From Nemertoderma westbladi (Eukaryota > Xenacoelomorpha > Nemertodermatida > Nemertodermatidae), in assembly GCA_032718475.1 (NCBI GenBank), contig JAUCBJ010007234.1, positions 1 through 64,000 of the forward strand: DNA of 64,000 bases, read 5' to 3'. The translations under genes and the position numbers were made by a program. The notes beneath the pieces were generated by a model that worked only from the letters and a program-made list of their open reading frames with translations, was not told where the DNA came from and did no database searches. Shown piece after piece: positions 21,531 through 33,164 of the stretch (the first letter of the stretch is position 1; each line of letters begins with the position of its first letter).

Positions 21531-22004
21531 ATGGTAAACGGACACAGCTACAGTATCTGGTAGAACTGGAGTATTGACTACAGTATATACTAAAATAGGC
21601 CTACTGTATAGCTTTTTTGCTTACTGGTATACAGGGTGATGGGCTGATTGTACTATACTGTTACTCCGCTGTCTCTTATTAATTATCTACATGCTGTATT
21701 ATGCAGCAAGTTGTAACGATATTTTAGTGAGATATACAGCGTATCATATAATTAATTCAAAAATAGAATTAATACAGACGTCAGACCTACAGTATTATTA
21801 GTATAATACCGGTTCAGTATTATGCATGCATATACGCAATATAAAGTCCTCTCGTTTAAGGGCGATGACTGTCTGTATTTTTTTACGTAAAAATTGTAAT
21901 AAATTATTATCGCAATTTAATATATAATTGAACTGGAAAAGGCAAACTACAGTATAACGATATAGTATTTAATTAATTAATCTACTGTACATTAAGTATA
22001 TGAT

Positions 22005-23078
22005 TCAGCCCAGTACCATTGTGTGTATCTTAGCTGACGAGGGCGGGAAAGGCATAGGAACGTGACGCACTAGTCTATAAACCGACCCTGGATGGTCCTC
22101 CGTGTAGAAGGAGCCTCGAGATTTATCCATCGGCGCGGTGGAATCCGAGGAGAACTCGCCACTCAATCTCTCCTTGTTCGCCGCCACCCATTCCCTAAAA
22201 CTCATGACACGAGGGTTGAGCACTCGTGTTGTCTCCATGTTGTACTGTTGATCAACTCGAAGGAAAAACTCAAACATATTGGCTACATCGAGTGCTGCGG
22301 GGTCTTTACCTGCGTAAGCATTGCGGTATTCTTCTACGGTGATTTTAGGATCAATAACTCGTGCGTTGGGTGACAAAGCCTCGCTTAGCGCTTCCGCGTA
22401 ATCAGCCACCGTGAGTTTATCTGCGCTGATTGCAACCGTTTTGCCAACCCAACGGGAACCTTCATCCAATACGCCCCGTACCACATCCCCAACCTGAGCG
22501 ACACTGACACCATCCAATGGAGTAGACCCCATCGGTATCTCTAGACGATAAACGCCATTCGATTCCCTTGAAACTGGTTTGAATCCCCCGAATAAACTCT
22601 CGTACGTAAACGGCAGCAGTAATCCGGTTTTAGGAAGACCCAGTCCGTCTGCGTATATCTCGATTTCGTGTTTGGCATCGAGATGTCTACACAGAATTCC
22701 GATTGTTTTTTCTACAGATCTCCCGGTGTTTAGCACTAAATGTTGGATCCCCGCTGCACGGCAACCGTCCAGTATTGCCTTCCCTTGTCTCACTTCAGTC
22801 AACTCGAAATTTTCTTCATCGAATGCTGTAAACGTAGTTAGAAACACTCCATAAACATCGGTTAGAGCTTCATGTATCGAGTTCATATCGTCTAAGTTGA
22901 CGTTTTTGATTTGAGCGCCTCGAATCTCCAGTTCTTCCAAGTCTGATGAATTTCTTTCTTTTCGTGTTAAACAACATCTGATGATGTAATTATCGGTGCG
23001 GTGACATAGAGCCCTAGCCACTGACGCACCCAAATCGCCCTCACAACCAAATACAGCGATGGTGCGTGGGGGTGACAT
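22005..23078 (-). CDS. NmrA-like family protein (NAD(P)-binding), intronless
   Basis: 357 residues from the ATG at 23078 (upstream in-frame codons contain no ATG) to TGA at 22005. The N-terminal 'TIAVFGCEGDLGASVARAL' is the first strand and dinucleotide loop of an atypical short-chain dehydrogenase fold. 'GAQIKNVNLDD' (residues about 50-60), 'VYGVFLTT' and 'GIQHLVLNTG' match NmrA-type proteins such as NMRAL1/HSCARG, cytosolic redox sensors that bind NADPH and lack the Tyr-x3-Lys catalytic pair. The loop reads GCEGDLG instead of the common GATGxxG. The C-terminal part (about 230-320) fits the helical substrate-side domain. The frame is intact with no introns, so it is either a native single-exon gene or a preserved retrocopy. 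Genes on either side are far away. Confidence 0.85.
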   Translation of the reverse strand: MSPPRTIAVFGCEGDLGASVARALCHRTDNYIIRCCLTRKERNSSDLEELEIRGAQIKNVNLDDMNSIHEALTDVYGVFLTTFTAFDEENFELTEVRQGKAILDGCRAAGIQHLVLNTGRSVEKTIGILCRHLDAKHEIEIYADGLGLPKTGLLLPFTYESLFGGFKPVSRESNGVYRLEIPMGSTPLDGVSVAQVGDVVRGVLDEGSRWVGKTVAISADKLTVADYAEALSEALSPNARVIDPKITVEEYRNAYAGKDPAALDVANMFEFFLRVDQQYNMETTRVLNPRVMSFREWVAANKERLSGEFSSDSTAPMDKSRGSFYTEDHPGSVYRLVRHVPMPFPPSSAKIHTMVLG

Positions 23079-24089
23079 TATTGCTACCGAATTCAAGTAT
23101 TACTGTAAAAAATATTGATTACAGATATTATTATGTTAAGTAAAAATTCAAATCTATCGAAAAGATTAAATTACAATATTATTTTCAAAAAATTGTTGAC
23201 CAGGTACTGAAAGTATGGTAATAAAACTGCAGGCGAAATATTTATATGTATTTCTACATTTTTATTGAAGACTTTGCCTTATTAACACGCATTAATAAAT
23301 GTGATGATAATAACACATTGCTCGCTCTCAACTAATTTATGCAATGTTTTTTCCGTTGCTACAGGGCAACGGCTAATTATACTCAAATAATAATAATATT
23401 TGGCACCAAACTACTGAAGGCCTACAGTACACAATTACTGAGAGTTTTCAGTATCACACTAACATTTACAAGAAAAGTCGGTTTGTTCGATACTAGCAAA
23501 GGCCAAGATACATTATTTATACTTATACGCATTTTATTAAATTCTTGATGCTTACGATATGATTTAACATTTATTGAGGAAATATTACAAAAATATAACG
23601 ATAATTCGAAAATAACTAATGTATTATAATTAGGCGCGTATTGACAACTTACTTTATACAGCCCTCCCAGCCAAAAAAATCGATGAAAAAAAGGAAAAAA
23701 GGAATTTATATTTTCAAAAAAAAAGGAAAAAAAGGATAGGATGCTGTTCAAGTTCAGAAAAAGGACAAAAAGGATCGGATACGGTTCAAAAAAAAAGGGA
23801 AAAACTGAATTGATGTTATCTTTAAAAAAGGATAGTAAGCATTATATTTCATTAACCTTATATATATAGGCCTATTAAGAAACGTCACTGTATGTTTCTA
23901 ATTTTCACCTTTTTGCCTAGTTATCAGAGATGGTTGAATTCGGCCTATTGATGGCCATTGATAGAGGTTTATCAAACGCTTGTAAATAGAACTTTAGTTT
24001 GAAAGAAATATAAGGCCCAAAAACTTTGGTACGGATTTCTGGTCGTGGCTACATTTATATAAATAACAAAAATACTTTTAGACTCAATC
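23079..24089. other. Upstream flank of the NmrA-like gene
   Basis: Any promoter of the minus-strand gene should be here; no clear element stands out. From 23680 an A/G-rich low-complexity stretch (AAAAAAGGAAAAAAGG type) begins and recurs at 24480-24600. Confidence 0.35.
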
Positions 24090-24310
24090 AAAATTCATCC
24101 ATCTCCAGGGGAAAACGGATGCAAATAATAGGTGATTATGAGCAAAAATGAAACTATAACCCTTGTTATAGGCTTTACTTTATAATTTTGGTTAGAATAG
24201 ACTACCACTGCAACTTGTTCCTTTCCCTAAATTAAAAAACAACAATATTAATTCACCAAGGCGGGTTTTGTGTCAATCATAATATATCCCCCCCCCCCCC
24301 CCCCCCTCAG
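24090..24310. repeat. Dispersed 'cctgctccttt' repeat copy with poly-C end
   Basis: ATCTCCAGGGGAAAACGGATGC, then AATGAAACTATAACCCTTG, TTTGGTTAGAATAGAC, ACTTGTTCCTTTCCCT and CACCAAGGCGGGTTTTGTG align with 11430-11660. It ends in about 20 C (24288-24306). Confidence 0.65.
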
Positions 24311-26099
24311 AAAATAAATAAATTTACAGTTCCCTCAACTGCTACATTTTTATGGTAGCTTAGCTTGTGATTTTTGTCAAAATAAACATACTCAAAATAA
24401 AAAACGGCATTATTATGCCCGTCAATCTCTGTTATAACCTTGTCAATATCAACAGCAAGCTGAAGTTGATCTTCTAAACCAAAAAAAGAGGAAAAAATGT
24501 GTGAAAATGGACAAAAAAAGGAAAAAAGGAAACGTTCTAAATAAAAAGGAAAAAAAGGAAACGTTCTAAAATAAAGGAAAAAAAAGGAAAAAAGGAAACT
24601 CTGGGATGCCTGTTTATATTGTGAATATCAGTAGGGCCTTACCATATATTATGGTGAATAAAAACCATTCAGAAATATAAAATAGAAATATAAAATAATT
24701 CATCCGTTCGTTTAAGGAAAAATAAAATATATTAAATTATAACATAGTAAAAATGTTATCCCTACATTGATCCATCCTGTAATATCATTAAGACGAAATT
24801 TTAATTCGCCCCCCCCCCCCCTCCCCATCTCTTAAATTAATAAATACATTCATTGTCCGGAACATTTTGTTTATGTCATAACAGTAGTAGCTGGACAACA
24901 ACCATCAATCAGTTTACAGCTTTCCTCTGTGGTTGCCGATCAGCTAGATAGGCCCTACGCCAAATGCAAATACGCTGTGACGATTGTCCACAGCAATGTA
25001 GACAATTAATAGCTCCCTGTAACGAATATATTACAACTAATCATGACGAAGGCCTAATGAAGATACTATAGGACTACTAATCATATATACAGTATATTGT
25101 AATTGTTCATTGTAAATTTCAAAGTATAATCGCAAGTATTGAGCGCCGCATACCTCCATGATTATCCATAAATTTTGAACGAAATATCTCAGCAATTTTC
25201 CAACGAAATTAATATTATTGGGTTACATATTTGGCACGGCCAAAGCTTTCCATCGGGACCAATAAATCACTTCAGGCCTACATTAGTGTTGAAGAATAAC
25301 TGCGGTATAAATGTTGCAATATCAACTGAGACACCTTTTTCAAACGCCTGTAGCTAAAGAATGAAAACGAAAATAAATATTCGACTCACCCACCCAGTAA
25401 GGAGGTTGAGGTGGAACTATCTCTATTTCAAATTTCATGCATTCTAGTTAAGATTTGAAGAAAAATTGAAGAGAAACGAGGCAAGTAACTTCAGTCCACT
25501 CAAATACTGTATGACACTACATACTGTAAATTCCTTGACATGGTGGTGGGTGATAAGGCTATATCTAGCCAAAACCTATCTCTCTTTACCTGCCATCCCG
25601 CCACTTTGAAAGTGCAGATCTCAGCTATCACACACTGAGATGATCCGCCTGTATTCAACATCGTATTTTGTTAACCTCTTGGTTTGAGTTGCTGATAACG
25701 AAGCAAATTAACTGCAAGCAGAGAGTTTGCATTATCCTCTGAAGATAGATTCAATTAGATGGCGTCGAAAGGTGCAATTAAAATCCCCCCCTCCCACCTC
25801 TATCTGGTCAATACGGTGACGTTCCTTAGATTTCTTCTCAAGTACACATGATTTTAGAACATCACCAAATTTTGAAGGTTTACGGCTGGCTGAGTAACTA
25901 TATATACTACAGCATGTGCACGTCATGTATTTTAGCCCAGTTGTAAATACTTAATATTCTATTTAGACGGATCGTACTTATAGAGCAACACGATCGAACA
26001 CAGTCGAAAATACGACAAACACACCCCAAAAACTGCCGAACACAATCGAACACAGTCGAAAATAGAAAGAGCACTAAAAAAATACGACCATCTTAATAA
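24311..26099. other. No gene recognised
   Basis: AT-rich, with A/G-rich low-complexity runs (24480-24600) and a C tract near 24810. Short frames at 25175 and 25732 have no recognisable content. 25970-26080 holds a degenerate repeat of CGAACACAGTCGAAAATA type. Confidence 0.45.
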
Positions 26100-26622
26100 A
26101 GATAATATTAATAAAGATGGGGTGATGGTAACACCCCCTACTGGCACAATAAGTAGAGGAATTCCAGCAAAGTACTTTTCTGATGTAGACTTTGCTGATG
26201 ACATATGGGTACTGTCAGAATCACTAGAGGGAGCCTAAAGGCTCTTCAGCTCATTGGAGCAGGTTGCTTATAGTGTTGGTCTTTTTGTATGTTCCAAGAA
26301 GACCAAAATCATGACAGTCAACCTAGACAGCCTTCAAGAAATGTCTGATCGCAAGGGCATAAGCTCTAAGGATGGTTGGATGACTTCTGCTACTAGGGAT
26401 CGCGGATCAGAAAGTCAGGTGAAGTACGTAAGACTTCGTATACGTGAGGGGAAGGCATGGGCAGCGTTAAATAGTCTGAACAAGGATTTGGAAGTCCCAT
26501 AGAATAAAAAGGAACCTTAAGGTTCGATTATTTATGGCAGCAGTAGTACCGGTACTCTTACTGTATATGGGAGTCAATGCTGGGCTCTAACTGCAGATGC
26601 CGATCGTAGTAGTAGTATAAGT
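26100..26622 (+). pseudogene. LINE fragment with RT 'FADD' motif, internally deleted
   Basis: Reads 'YFSDVDFADDIWVLSES' (RT active site), then 'SVGLFVCSKKTKIMTVN', 'GISSKDG', 'GKAWAALNSLNKDLEVP' in shifting frames, and a fragment of 'AAVVPVL...W ALTA'. It jumps directly to the 3' end GATGCCGATCGTAGTAGTAG. Same family as 18958-19612. Stops, frameshifts and a deletion make it dead. Confidence 0.72.
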
Positions 26623-26899
26623 AAATCGCTGAAATTATTGAATAAATTGTCGCGAAATTAAATGTCCATTCCTTATCAGATCTGCTAATGGTATCTTGTA
26701 TCATGTCGCCTCCGGTAGGTTGGTAACCGCTCAATTCTAAATTTGTTGTGTACTGCCGTGCTGTACAACAAACTATGTAGGGAAGCCTACCGGGTACCTT
26801 TCACAGCAATAATGGGTTAGCTAATAGGCCAGTTTGCCTTGAATTGGATTAGCTTGGGTTGGGACTACTGATTGCTGAAGATATGAATTAGGAAATTAA

Positions 26900-27017
26900 C
26901 TCAAAGTGAACTCAAAGTGCTAACACCAAAATAGTGCTAACTCAAAGCGCTAACACCAAAATAGTGCTAACTCAATGGGCTAACACCAAAATGTGCTAAC
27001 TCAAAGTGCTAACACCA
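26900..27017 (+). repeat. 30-bp minisatellite, about 4 units
   Basis: GTGCTAACTCAAAGTGCTAA + CACCAAAATA repeated with small changes. Confidence 0.9.
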
Positions 27018-28000
27018 CTCAGAAAATGAATCCTTAATGTCAAATTTATATATTTTTGAGGTCAAAAAGGTATGATCCCACATTCACCAATTCGGCAACT
27101 TTTGAAAAAGTGCACAGATTCAATGTGTCCTCTAGCAACCACATTGGGAACTCTAGGTCACTATATAGCTATAATCCTAACAGTTAGTCCTTTATGAAAA
27201 CTACTGACCGTAATGAACTTTATTGCCCATAGTCCTAACATTCGCCTTGTTAGCATTTTATAAAAAACGTGGGTATTATTATATATTATTTATACATTAT
27301 ACTAACTATTTATTATATTGCATTCATTTACGTATGTCTTTGTCTGACGCCGATCCGCAGTGATATTATTTTCATGGTCGAGCAAAGCGAGTGAGTTATA
27401 AATTAAAACGAGGGACAGAAGTGAGATTTTAAGGGAACAATGTAGGACTAATGTTGTTTCCTAATTTCCTGTATCACTTGATCATGGCCGCGGATTGTTT
27501 ATGCAACATAAACTATTTATGAGCACAAAATTCAACATTAAATCAAATAGAACATCCGTTCATGCTAATCAAAACCCCTGCAAAAATTAAAGCAAATAAT
27601 AAAAGTTTCATGAAATTTTCAAAGTAGGCCCACTACAAATTTACAATTTTCTGTCTAACTATTTGTTTTTCCTTCAAGGGAAGAGAGAGCATTTCAAAAA
27701 TTCACATAAGGGACATATTTGCGATAATAGAAATGGCAATTTTATCATAAGCCGAAGATGCCCCTTTGGTGTAAATAATAAGGCTCGTGTTAGTTTTTAA
27801 ACATCGCAGTACTTAGTGGTTTATTGAGGCTCATTAATTAACTTGGTTTAACTTGTAATTATAGAACGCTATTGTTCTAAATGTAAAATCTTGTGGGACT
27901 GAATGGATATATTCGAAAATTTAAATATGCTGCAACTATGCAGGTAGAACAGGATCTGTATTAAGAAAACATTTATCAGAAGTGTAACTTTATACCCGAC
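27018..28000. other. No gene recognised
   Basis: AT-rich. Contains the words GGTCGAGCAAAGCGAGTGAG (27378) and CTCGTGTTAG (27783, relative of the 22-bp satellite). Nothing coding. Confidence 0.4.
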
Positions 28001-28385
28001 TTGAAAACAAAGGGAAACGTAATACCACTGGTGATACATTATGCCTTTAACGTAATACTTTATGCTCTTTCTGACCTCTATAAGGCGCAGAAAGAGTCCC
28101 GATTCAAACAGACTACAGCGGCCAAGAATGCAGTTAAGGCTGCATCTAGGTCCCTGAACAGACAGTACTTTGTTAATCTACAGGAGCTTATAAACCAACA
28201 GGTTGATGCCATCAATGATGGTGACGACAGCAGGCAATGATCGCAGGCATGGAAATCGATCAACTTGCTTACTGGGCGGAAAAACCAATCAACCACCAAG
28301 GTTAAGGCTGACTCACCAGCCGATCGCCTCAATGGTTGGAAGGCCCACTTTGAAAAGCTTCTCAATAATGACATTACATGTAGGT
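28001..28385 (+). pseudogene. LINE fragment, region before the RT core
   Basis: Two frames together read '...AKNAVKAASRSLNRQYFVNL' and 'WKSINLLTGRKNQPTTKVKA', then 'DSPADRLNGWKAHFEKLLNN'. This pattern equals the linker upstream of RT in the LINE at 46237-48497 (TWQTVNEVSGRKSCAKGRLK, then 'ADSPEERVGKWKNHFSNLL'). A frameshift near 28240 breaks it. Confidence 0.7.
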
Positions 28386-28566
28386 CAGAATAGAGTGGTA
28401 CGATTTATTAAAGACTACAATCCTAGGCATTACCTAATTCCAGATGACTTTTCTGAATCTGGATTACTTATCTTAGATAGTAGAGTTAAGCAGCTACGCC
28501 TTAACCATGTACAATTGTACATAAAGTGTATAATGGTTAATGGTGAGTGTCCCATTTACCTAACTA
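28386..28566 (+). pseudogene. Fragment of a second non-LTR element (C-terminal RT protein)
   Basis: Open frame with 'QNRVVRFIKDYNPRHYL', 'LLILDSRVKQLRLNHVQLY', 'GECPIYLTT'. This is the pattern 'QNK..RFI....PR.H......GWLPV..RV.QLKLNHM..I.NG..P.YL' of CR1/Jockey/RTE-like RT proteins. Distinct from the neighbouring fragments in both family and origin. Confidence 0.6.
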
Positions 28567-28567
28567 C

Positions 28568-28815
28568 TAGGATCGGCATGCTGCATTGCAGCTGCATTTT
28601 TAAGAATGCTGTGCCGGCTTATCGACAAAATTGCACCGCCACAACTCCCTATCACCCATGACATTTGCTAGATCATCCGAATCTTCAAGGCCAGTGTCCT
28701 TTAAGATGCGTCTCAAGAAAGTCATGGGCTGTCCACCATGCGTATTCACTCCAGGAGGCTGCCAAAGTACAAGATTATGCACTGGCTGATCCTCACGGCG
28801 AAAGCAATGTCCTGC
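28568..28815 (-). pseudogene. LINE 3' end, inverted
   Basis: Reverse complement of the last about 240 bases of the 18958-19612 family: '...HNLVLWQPPGVNTHGGQPMT', '...RILKDTGLEDSDDLANVMGD', then the 3' UTR and CTAGTAG tail at 28568. It lies head-on to the plus-strand fragment at 28001. Confidence 0.8.
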
Positions 28816-29239
28816 TAAGCGGATTTACCTAAAACAAAAACTTCAACAGTGTGCGTGATACACACTCGTACAATTCCTAAAGGTAGTACTTCAAACTTTC
28901 ACTATATAACTAGTATATGATACTTTAATTTTTAACGGCATTAAAAGCTCTAGCCTAATGAAATAAAAAACCTAGATAATCAACATTCTTCTAAATCTGC
29001 AGTTAAATCTCACCACGGTGTGCAATGTAAAAATAGGTACAATAGTCCAACAGTAAGTTATTAGTTTATTAATTATTTACTATTTATACTGTAATTACGT
29101 TTTATAATAAATTGTTCTTTGCATAGTTAGGCCTTCATCTTTATCGTTGAGTCGGAGCATTGTCTCGTTCTCGGTAAAAAGTTGTATGAGTGTAAATTAC
29201 GTTTTATGACAAGCGTAAAATCGCACTACACAGTACAAC
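28816..29239. other. No gene recognised
   Basis: AT-rich spacer between LINE and Penelope fragments. Confidence 0.4.
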
Positions 29240-29640
29240 TTACTATCTGTGGGGAATGGGAGAATAGGGAACAATTTGAAAAATAAAAGACTAATATGTG
29301 CGTTTAGGCAACCTCCTTCACTAAAGGGCATTTTGGGCCGTCAAAAGAAAGATAACTTTCCTGCAGATGCACCAATGTTGTATACGTCATGTATTGTCAG
29401 AAATGCCCCGAAACTTATATTGGTCAGACCATGGACTTCAGCACCGAATTAATCTCCACAGAAACCAAATACTCAATGACTGTTATAGACATTTTAGGTG
29501 TAGCAAACACTTTCACAACTGCGGGGAAAACCAATTTAAAGTGGACCCATTCTTCTGTTGTCGACATGAAAACTTATTAGAAGGCTACGAACAACATTTC
29601 ATTGATAAATACCAACCTTCTTTGAACAGCCAACAATAGC
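29240..29640 (+). pseudogene. Penelope-like element remnant, GIY-YIG endonuclease
   Basis: Pieces in two frames read 'AFRQPPSLKGILGRQK', 'YVMYCQKCPETYIGQT' (second strand YIGQT of a GIY-YIG nuclease, with CxxC before it), then 'RINLHRNQI' (catalytic Arg region) and 'YEQHFIDKYQPSLN' (catalytic Glu helix). This is the C-terminal nuclease of Penelope retroelements. A frameshift near 29440 and absence of the RT part show it is dead. Ends not resolved. Confidence 0.68.
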
Positions 29641-30195
29641 TAAGAACCAATTGGTGTAAAGTGGGCCCAGATTTTGTCGATCTCATAAACTATATAAACC
29701 TTATTGAGTTTCCAATAATGTTACTTTATTTTTTTTGAAAACCAGACGTTCTGAAGATATTGAAATGCATTAACGTGTTTAATATCTGGTTTACTTATTT
29801 ATTTGTTTTTAATTATTTTTAATAATTTAATGTTTAATAAATCCTAATAATATTGCCATGTAACTTTTGAATTTTTCAACTATTTAAACCGGAATATAGC
29901 CAATTCTAACTCAATTTAAACCTCCATTGTTAGGTGTATACAATGTTTCGTGTTTGTCATTGTTTTTTTCATAATCTACTGTACATATAAACAAATCTAT
30001 AGGCCTATTGGCTGGCAGTCATACGAACTTTGGGTGTGTTCTCCAGACCAGAAACTCATAACCCAAACCTTGGAGCCGCACTGCAGCACTCCCAGTAAAT
30101 ACGGCGAATGCCTGGCGCATTCGGGATTCGAACATCTTCAGCATGCTACCAGCATTCGGAAATGAAACATAGTGGCGAATGCTAGAAGAATGATG
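29641..30195. other. No gene recognised
   Basis: AT-rich, then from 30060 sequence related to the following minisatellite (ATGCCTGGCGCATTCG, GAACATCTTC). Confidence 0.4.
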
Positions 30196-30660
30196 AATAC
30201 CGAATTCCAGGCGCATAATTCATTCGAACCCCGAACCTCTCACGAATGTCTGGCGTACAATTCATTCGAACCCCGAACCACTCACGAATGTCTGGCGTAC
30301 AATTCATTCCAACCCCGAACCTCTCACGAATGTCTGGCGTACAATTCATTCGAACCCCGAACCTCTCACGAATGTCTGGCGTACAATTCATTCGAACCCC
30401 GAACCTCTCACGAATGTCTGGCGTACAATTCATTCGAACCCCGAACCTCTCACGAATGTCTGGCGTACAATTCATTCGAACCCCGAACCTCTCACGAATG
30501 TCTGGCGTACAATTCATTCGAACCCCGAACCTCTCACGAATGTCTGGCGTACAATTCATTCCCCCCTATACCCCTCGCGAACGTCTGGCGTACAATTCAT
30601 TCTCCCCTATACCCCTCGCGAACGTCTGGCACACAATCTATTCCTCTCAGAAACGTCTGG
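30196..30660 (+). repeat. 42-bp minisatellite, about 10 units
   Basis: Unit: CGAACCCCGAACCTCTCACG + AATGTCTGGCGTACAATTCA + TT. Left units are nearly identical, and right units drift (CCCCCCTATACCCCTCGCG). 42 is a multiple of three, so three frames stay open for 125-166 codons. No start context, domain or flanking exon supports translation. Confidence 0.93.
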
Positions 30661-31765
30661 CTTTTATTCTGAGACAGAACTTTTGGCGAAACTTTGGCGA
30701 ATCATTTCAACTTCCTTATTTACAGTAGCCCCAATGCAATGAGTTACACTAATAATCTCTCTACAGCTCATTGATTGTCGATAACCAGAGTCGCTGTTAT
30801 TGTGTGGTCTACATACACAATTCTGCCAGCAGACTTATCATTTATACTCCCAAATATACCCAAATAATAATGAATTAGTTTCAATGTAGTAATTAATTCT
30901 TAACGTTTATTTCAATAATAATGTATGATGAACTGTTATATATAATACGTACATAAACACAATAATTAATATTCAGAATACTATCAATGATTGGCAATAT
31001 TTTGTTAAAATTCAAATAGATTAGATTACATTCAGTATTATAATTTTACTCAATCCGCTCAGTAACTATATTATTAAAATCAATTTGACTTTCATTTCGC
31101 ACTCCAAAAGGAAACATGAAGTTACAAATGAAATCACAATACTATCTGCAGATGACACATTGGACAAGAATATAATATTTACGTAATAATTACATTGATT
31201 ATAAACAGCAATAAAGCATAACACAATCATATTGAAGCAATAAGTTTACCGGTGATGCAGACCTCCTCCCCGCCTACTTGCGGTGTCCTGTAGTCTTGCG
31301 CTAGGATCATTCGCGCAATAAGCCACCTCTCTAGAACTGTACACACGTATAGCTTTGTATAGGGCCTACAGTGCAATTCGTACTATTTATACGATAAATA
31401 ATTAACTTACTTGCATGATGGCCATGGTGATCACCAATTGTTTTCGTGTTTTTTTTGCCAGCTTTTCAAGTTCACACGCATTGTAGTCGGTTCTCATATA
31501 CTTGACGATTAAACTTGACTCCTTGACTCTCCTCGTGATACTTGGTGATATCTTTATTGCACTTTCCCTTTCCAGTATGACAAGTTACATTATGTACTGG
31601 AAATGTTTTACTGCAAAAATAATATTTGAAACAAAAACACCTCAACACAAGCACTATACTGTATATATACTGTATATTGTACCCGCTACATTCACAAATT
31701 AAAATTATTAATTTAAAATGCAGCATCAGTTGTTGTACCTCGAATAATAAGGCTACAATAATGAA
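30661..31765. other. No gene recognised
   Basis: AT-rich, no transposon ends or coding signal found. Confidence 0.4.
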
Positions 31766-32230
31766 TACTACTACTACTACTAGGTCGAGCGAACTCGGAC
31801 AAATATCTTTCAGTTGCGGGAGTAAACCGCTTGTGGTCGCAACTCATACAAGCGTCTTCGCAGCAGGTCGCGGTTGGTTGATTACCTTCCGCCGACCTTG
31901 TCAGCATGTCTAGCCGTTGGTTGATTACCTTCCGCCGACCTTGTCAGCATGTCTAGCCGTTGGTTGATTACCTTCCGCCGACCTTGTCAGCATGTCTAGC
32001 CGTTGGTTGATTACATTCCGCCTATCCATGGCCTACAGCCCTGCTGCCGACTGTAGGGGTCCTTTTGTTACACCCTGAACCAAGTGTGCCTCCTGGGTTA
32101 GGTTACCTAACACTGGTAGAGGAGCATGCCAGTATAGACAGGGCGGGGCTTGTATCATCTCTAATGCAGATGCGTATCAAGCCTTTGCCTTCAATGGTGC
32201 CCTAGGCGCTATAGCCCTCAATGACTTATT
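31766..32230 (-). mobile_element. SINE-like element sharing its 3' tail with the LINE at 46 kb
   Basis: On the minus strand the end reads GTCCGAGTTCGCTCGACC followed by (TAG)n (31766-31800). That is the last 20-odd bases plus tail of the LINE at 46237-48497. Upstream of this shared tail the sequence differs and is not coding in the LINE frame (TGA close by). The body includes a 43-bp array (31874-32017) and a GC-richer stretch to about 32230. No clear A/B boxes were found, so the SINE label is inference; a divergent LINE 3' end is the alternative. Confidence 0.45.
31874..32017 (+). repeat. 43-bp tandem repeat, 3 to 4 units
   Basis: GTTGGTTGATTACCTTCCGC + CGACCTTGTCAGCATGTCTA + GCC, nearly identical units. 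Confidence 0.92.
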
Positions 32231-33164
32231 TAGTTGACGATAATTACAATTATAATAATTAATAAAATAGTAAAACTACATAAATGATACCGTATCAAAC
32301 AATATTACCATTCTCATAAAATGGACTACAGTGAATTTAAAAAATTGCGCCCAAATTTAAATATATCTAAGTTTAGTCCTGTGTTTAACCAGATAACAGC
32401 GTGAGTGATGAGTAGCCAGACTGTTAACCCAACAGTTCCAGCCATACAGTACAGTGCTGCAGTGCTACAGTCTATCTAAGAAATCCGCGAAAATTATCCT
32501 GACCAATGTTATTCGCAGACAAGCATTCCCAACCCATTCACCACGCATGCTTGGAATTCGATGGATAAATCATTCCTGTTAATGAAATTCTTAGTATGCG
32601 CCTCGCTCTCCTGGCGCTTACGGCTTACCTGAAAACTATTCCCAGACAAGAATCTTTGGCGAATCTCTCCCGCCCTCAAGAAATGTACCAGAACGACTGG
32701 CGAACATGTCGTTCACCACATATGCGCCTAGCACGCTCGTTGTTTACTGGGCTGTACCTGTACCATGTCTGCATGTAGGCCTACCTGCGTACTGGTACTG
32801 TAACATGTATTACAGTACTGCATTACTGTCTCCTCTCACTGTATTTATTATGCATAGCAGCATACAGGCATAGATAGAGGCATACAGGCATAGATAGGGC
32901 CATGCAGTTCAGCATAGTTTCAGAGTTTATTGTTTAGGCTTATTACAGTAGGAGTAGGCCTATTACAGTACGGTATGACTGCAGACTGTATTACCGGTAG
33001 TTATTTCTGTATTCGGGTATTCTATGAATACTGGCTGACTGGTACCGGTACTTTACAGCTTTACCCTTTCTGCCTTTATACAGATAGGCCAATAGCCATA
33101 TAGGCCTAATTGTTCACGTGTGATGTGCACCATACGCATACTGCACACCACATACAGACATAGG
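32231..33164. other. No gene recognised
   Basis: Mixed composition, rich in TACAGTA, ACCGGT and AGGCCT words. Short tandem of GGCATACAGGCATAGATAG near 32870. No coding evidence. Confidence 0.4.

Noticed and set aside
30172-30728. Open frames of 125-166 codons on both strands
   Set aside because: Produced by a 42-bp minisatellite whose length is a multiple of three.
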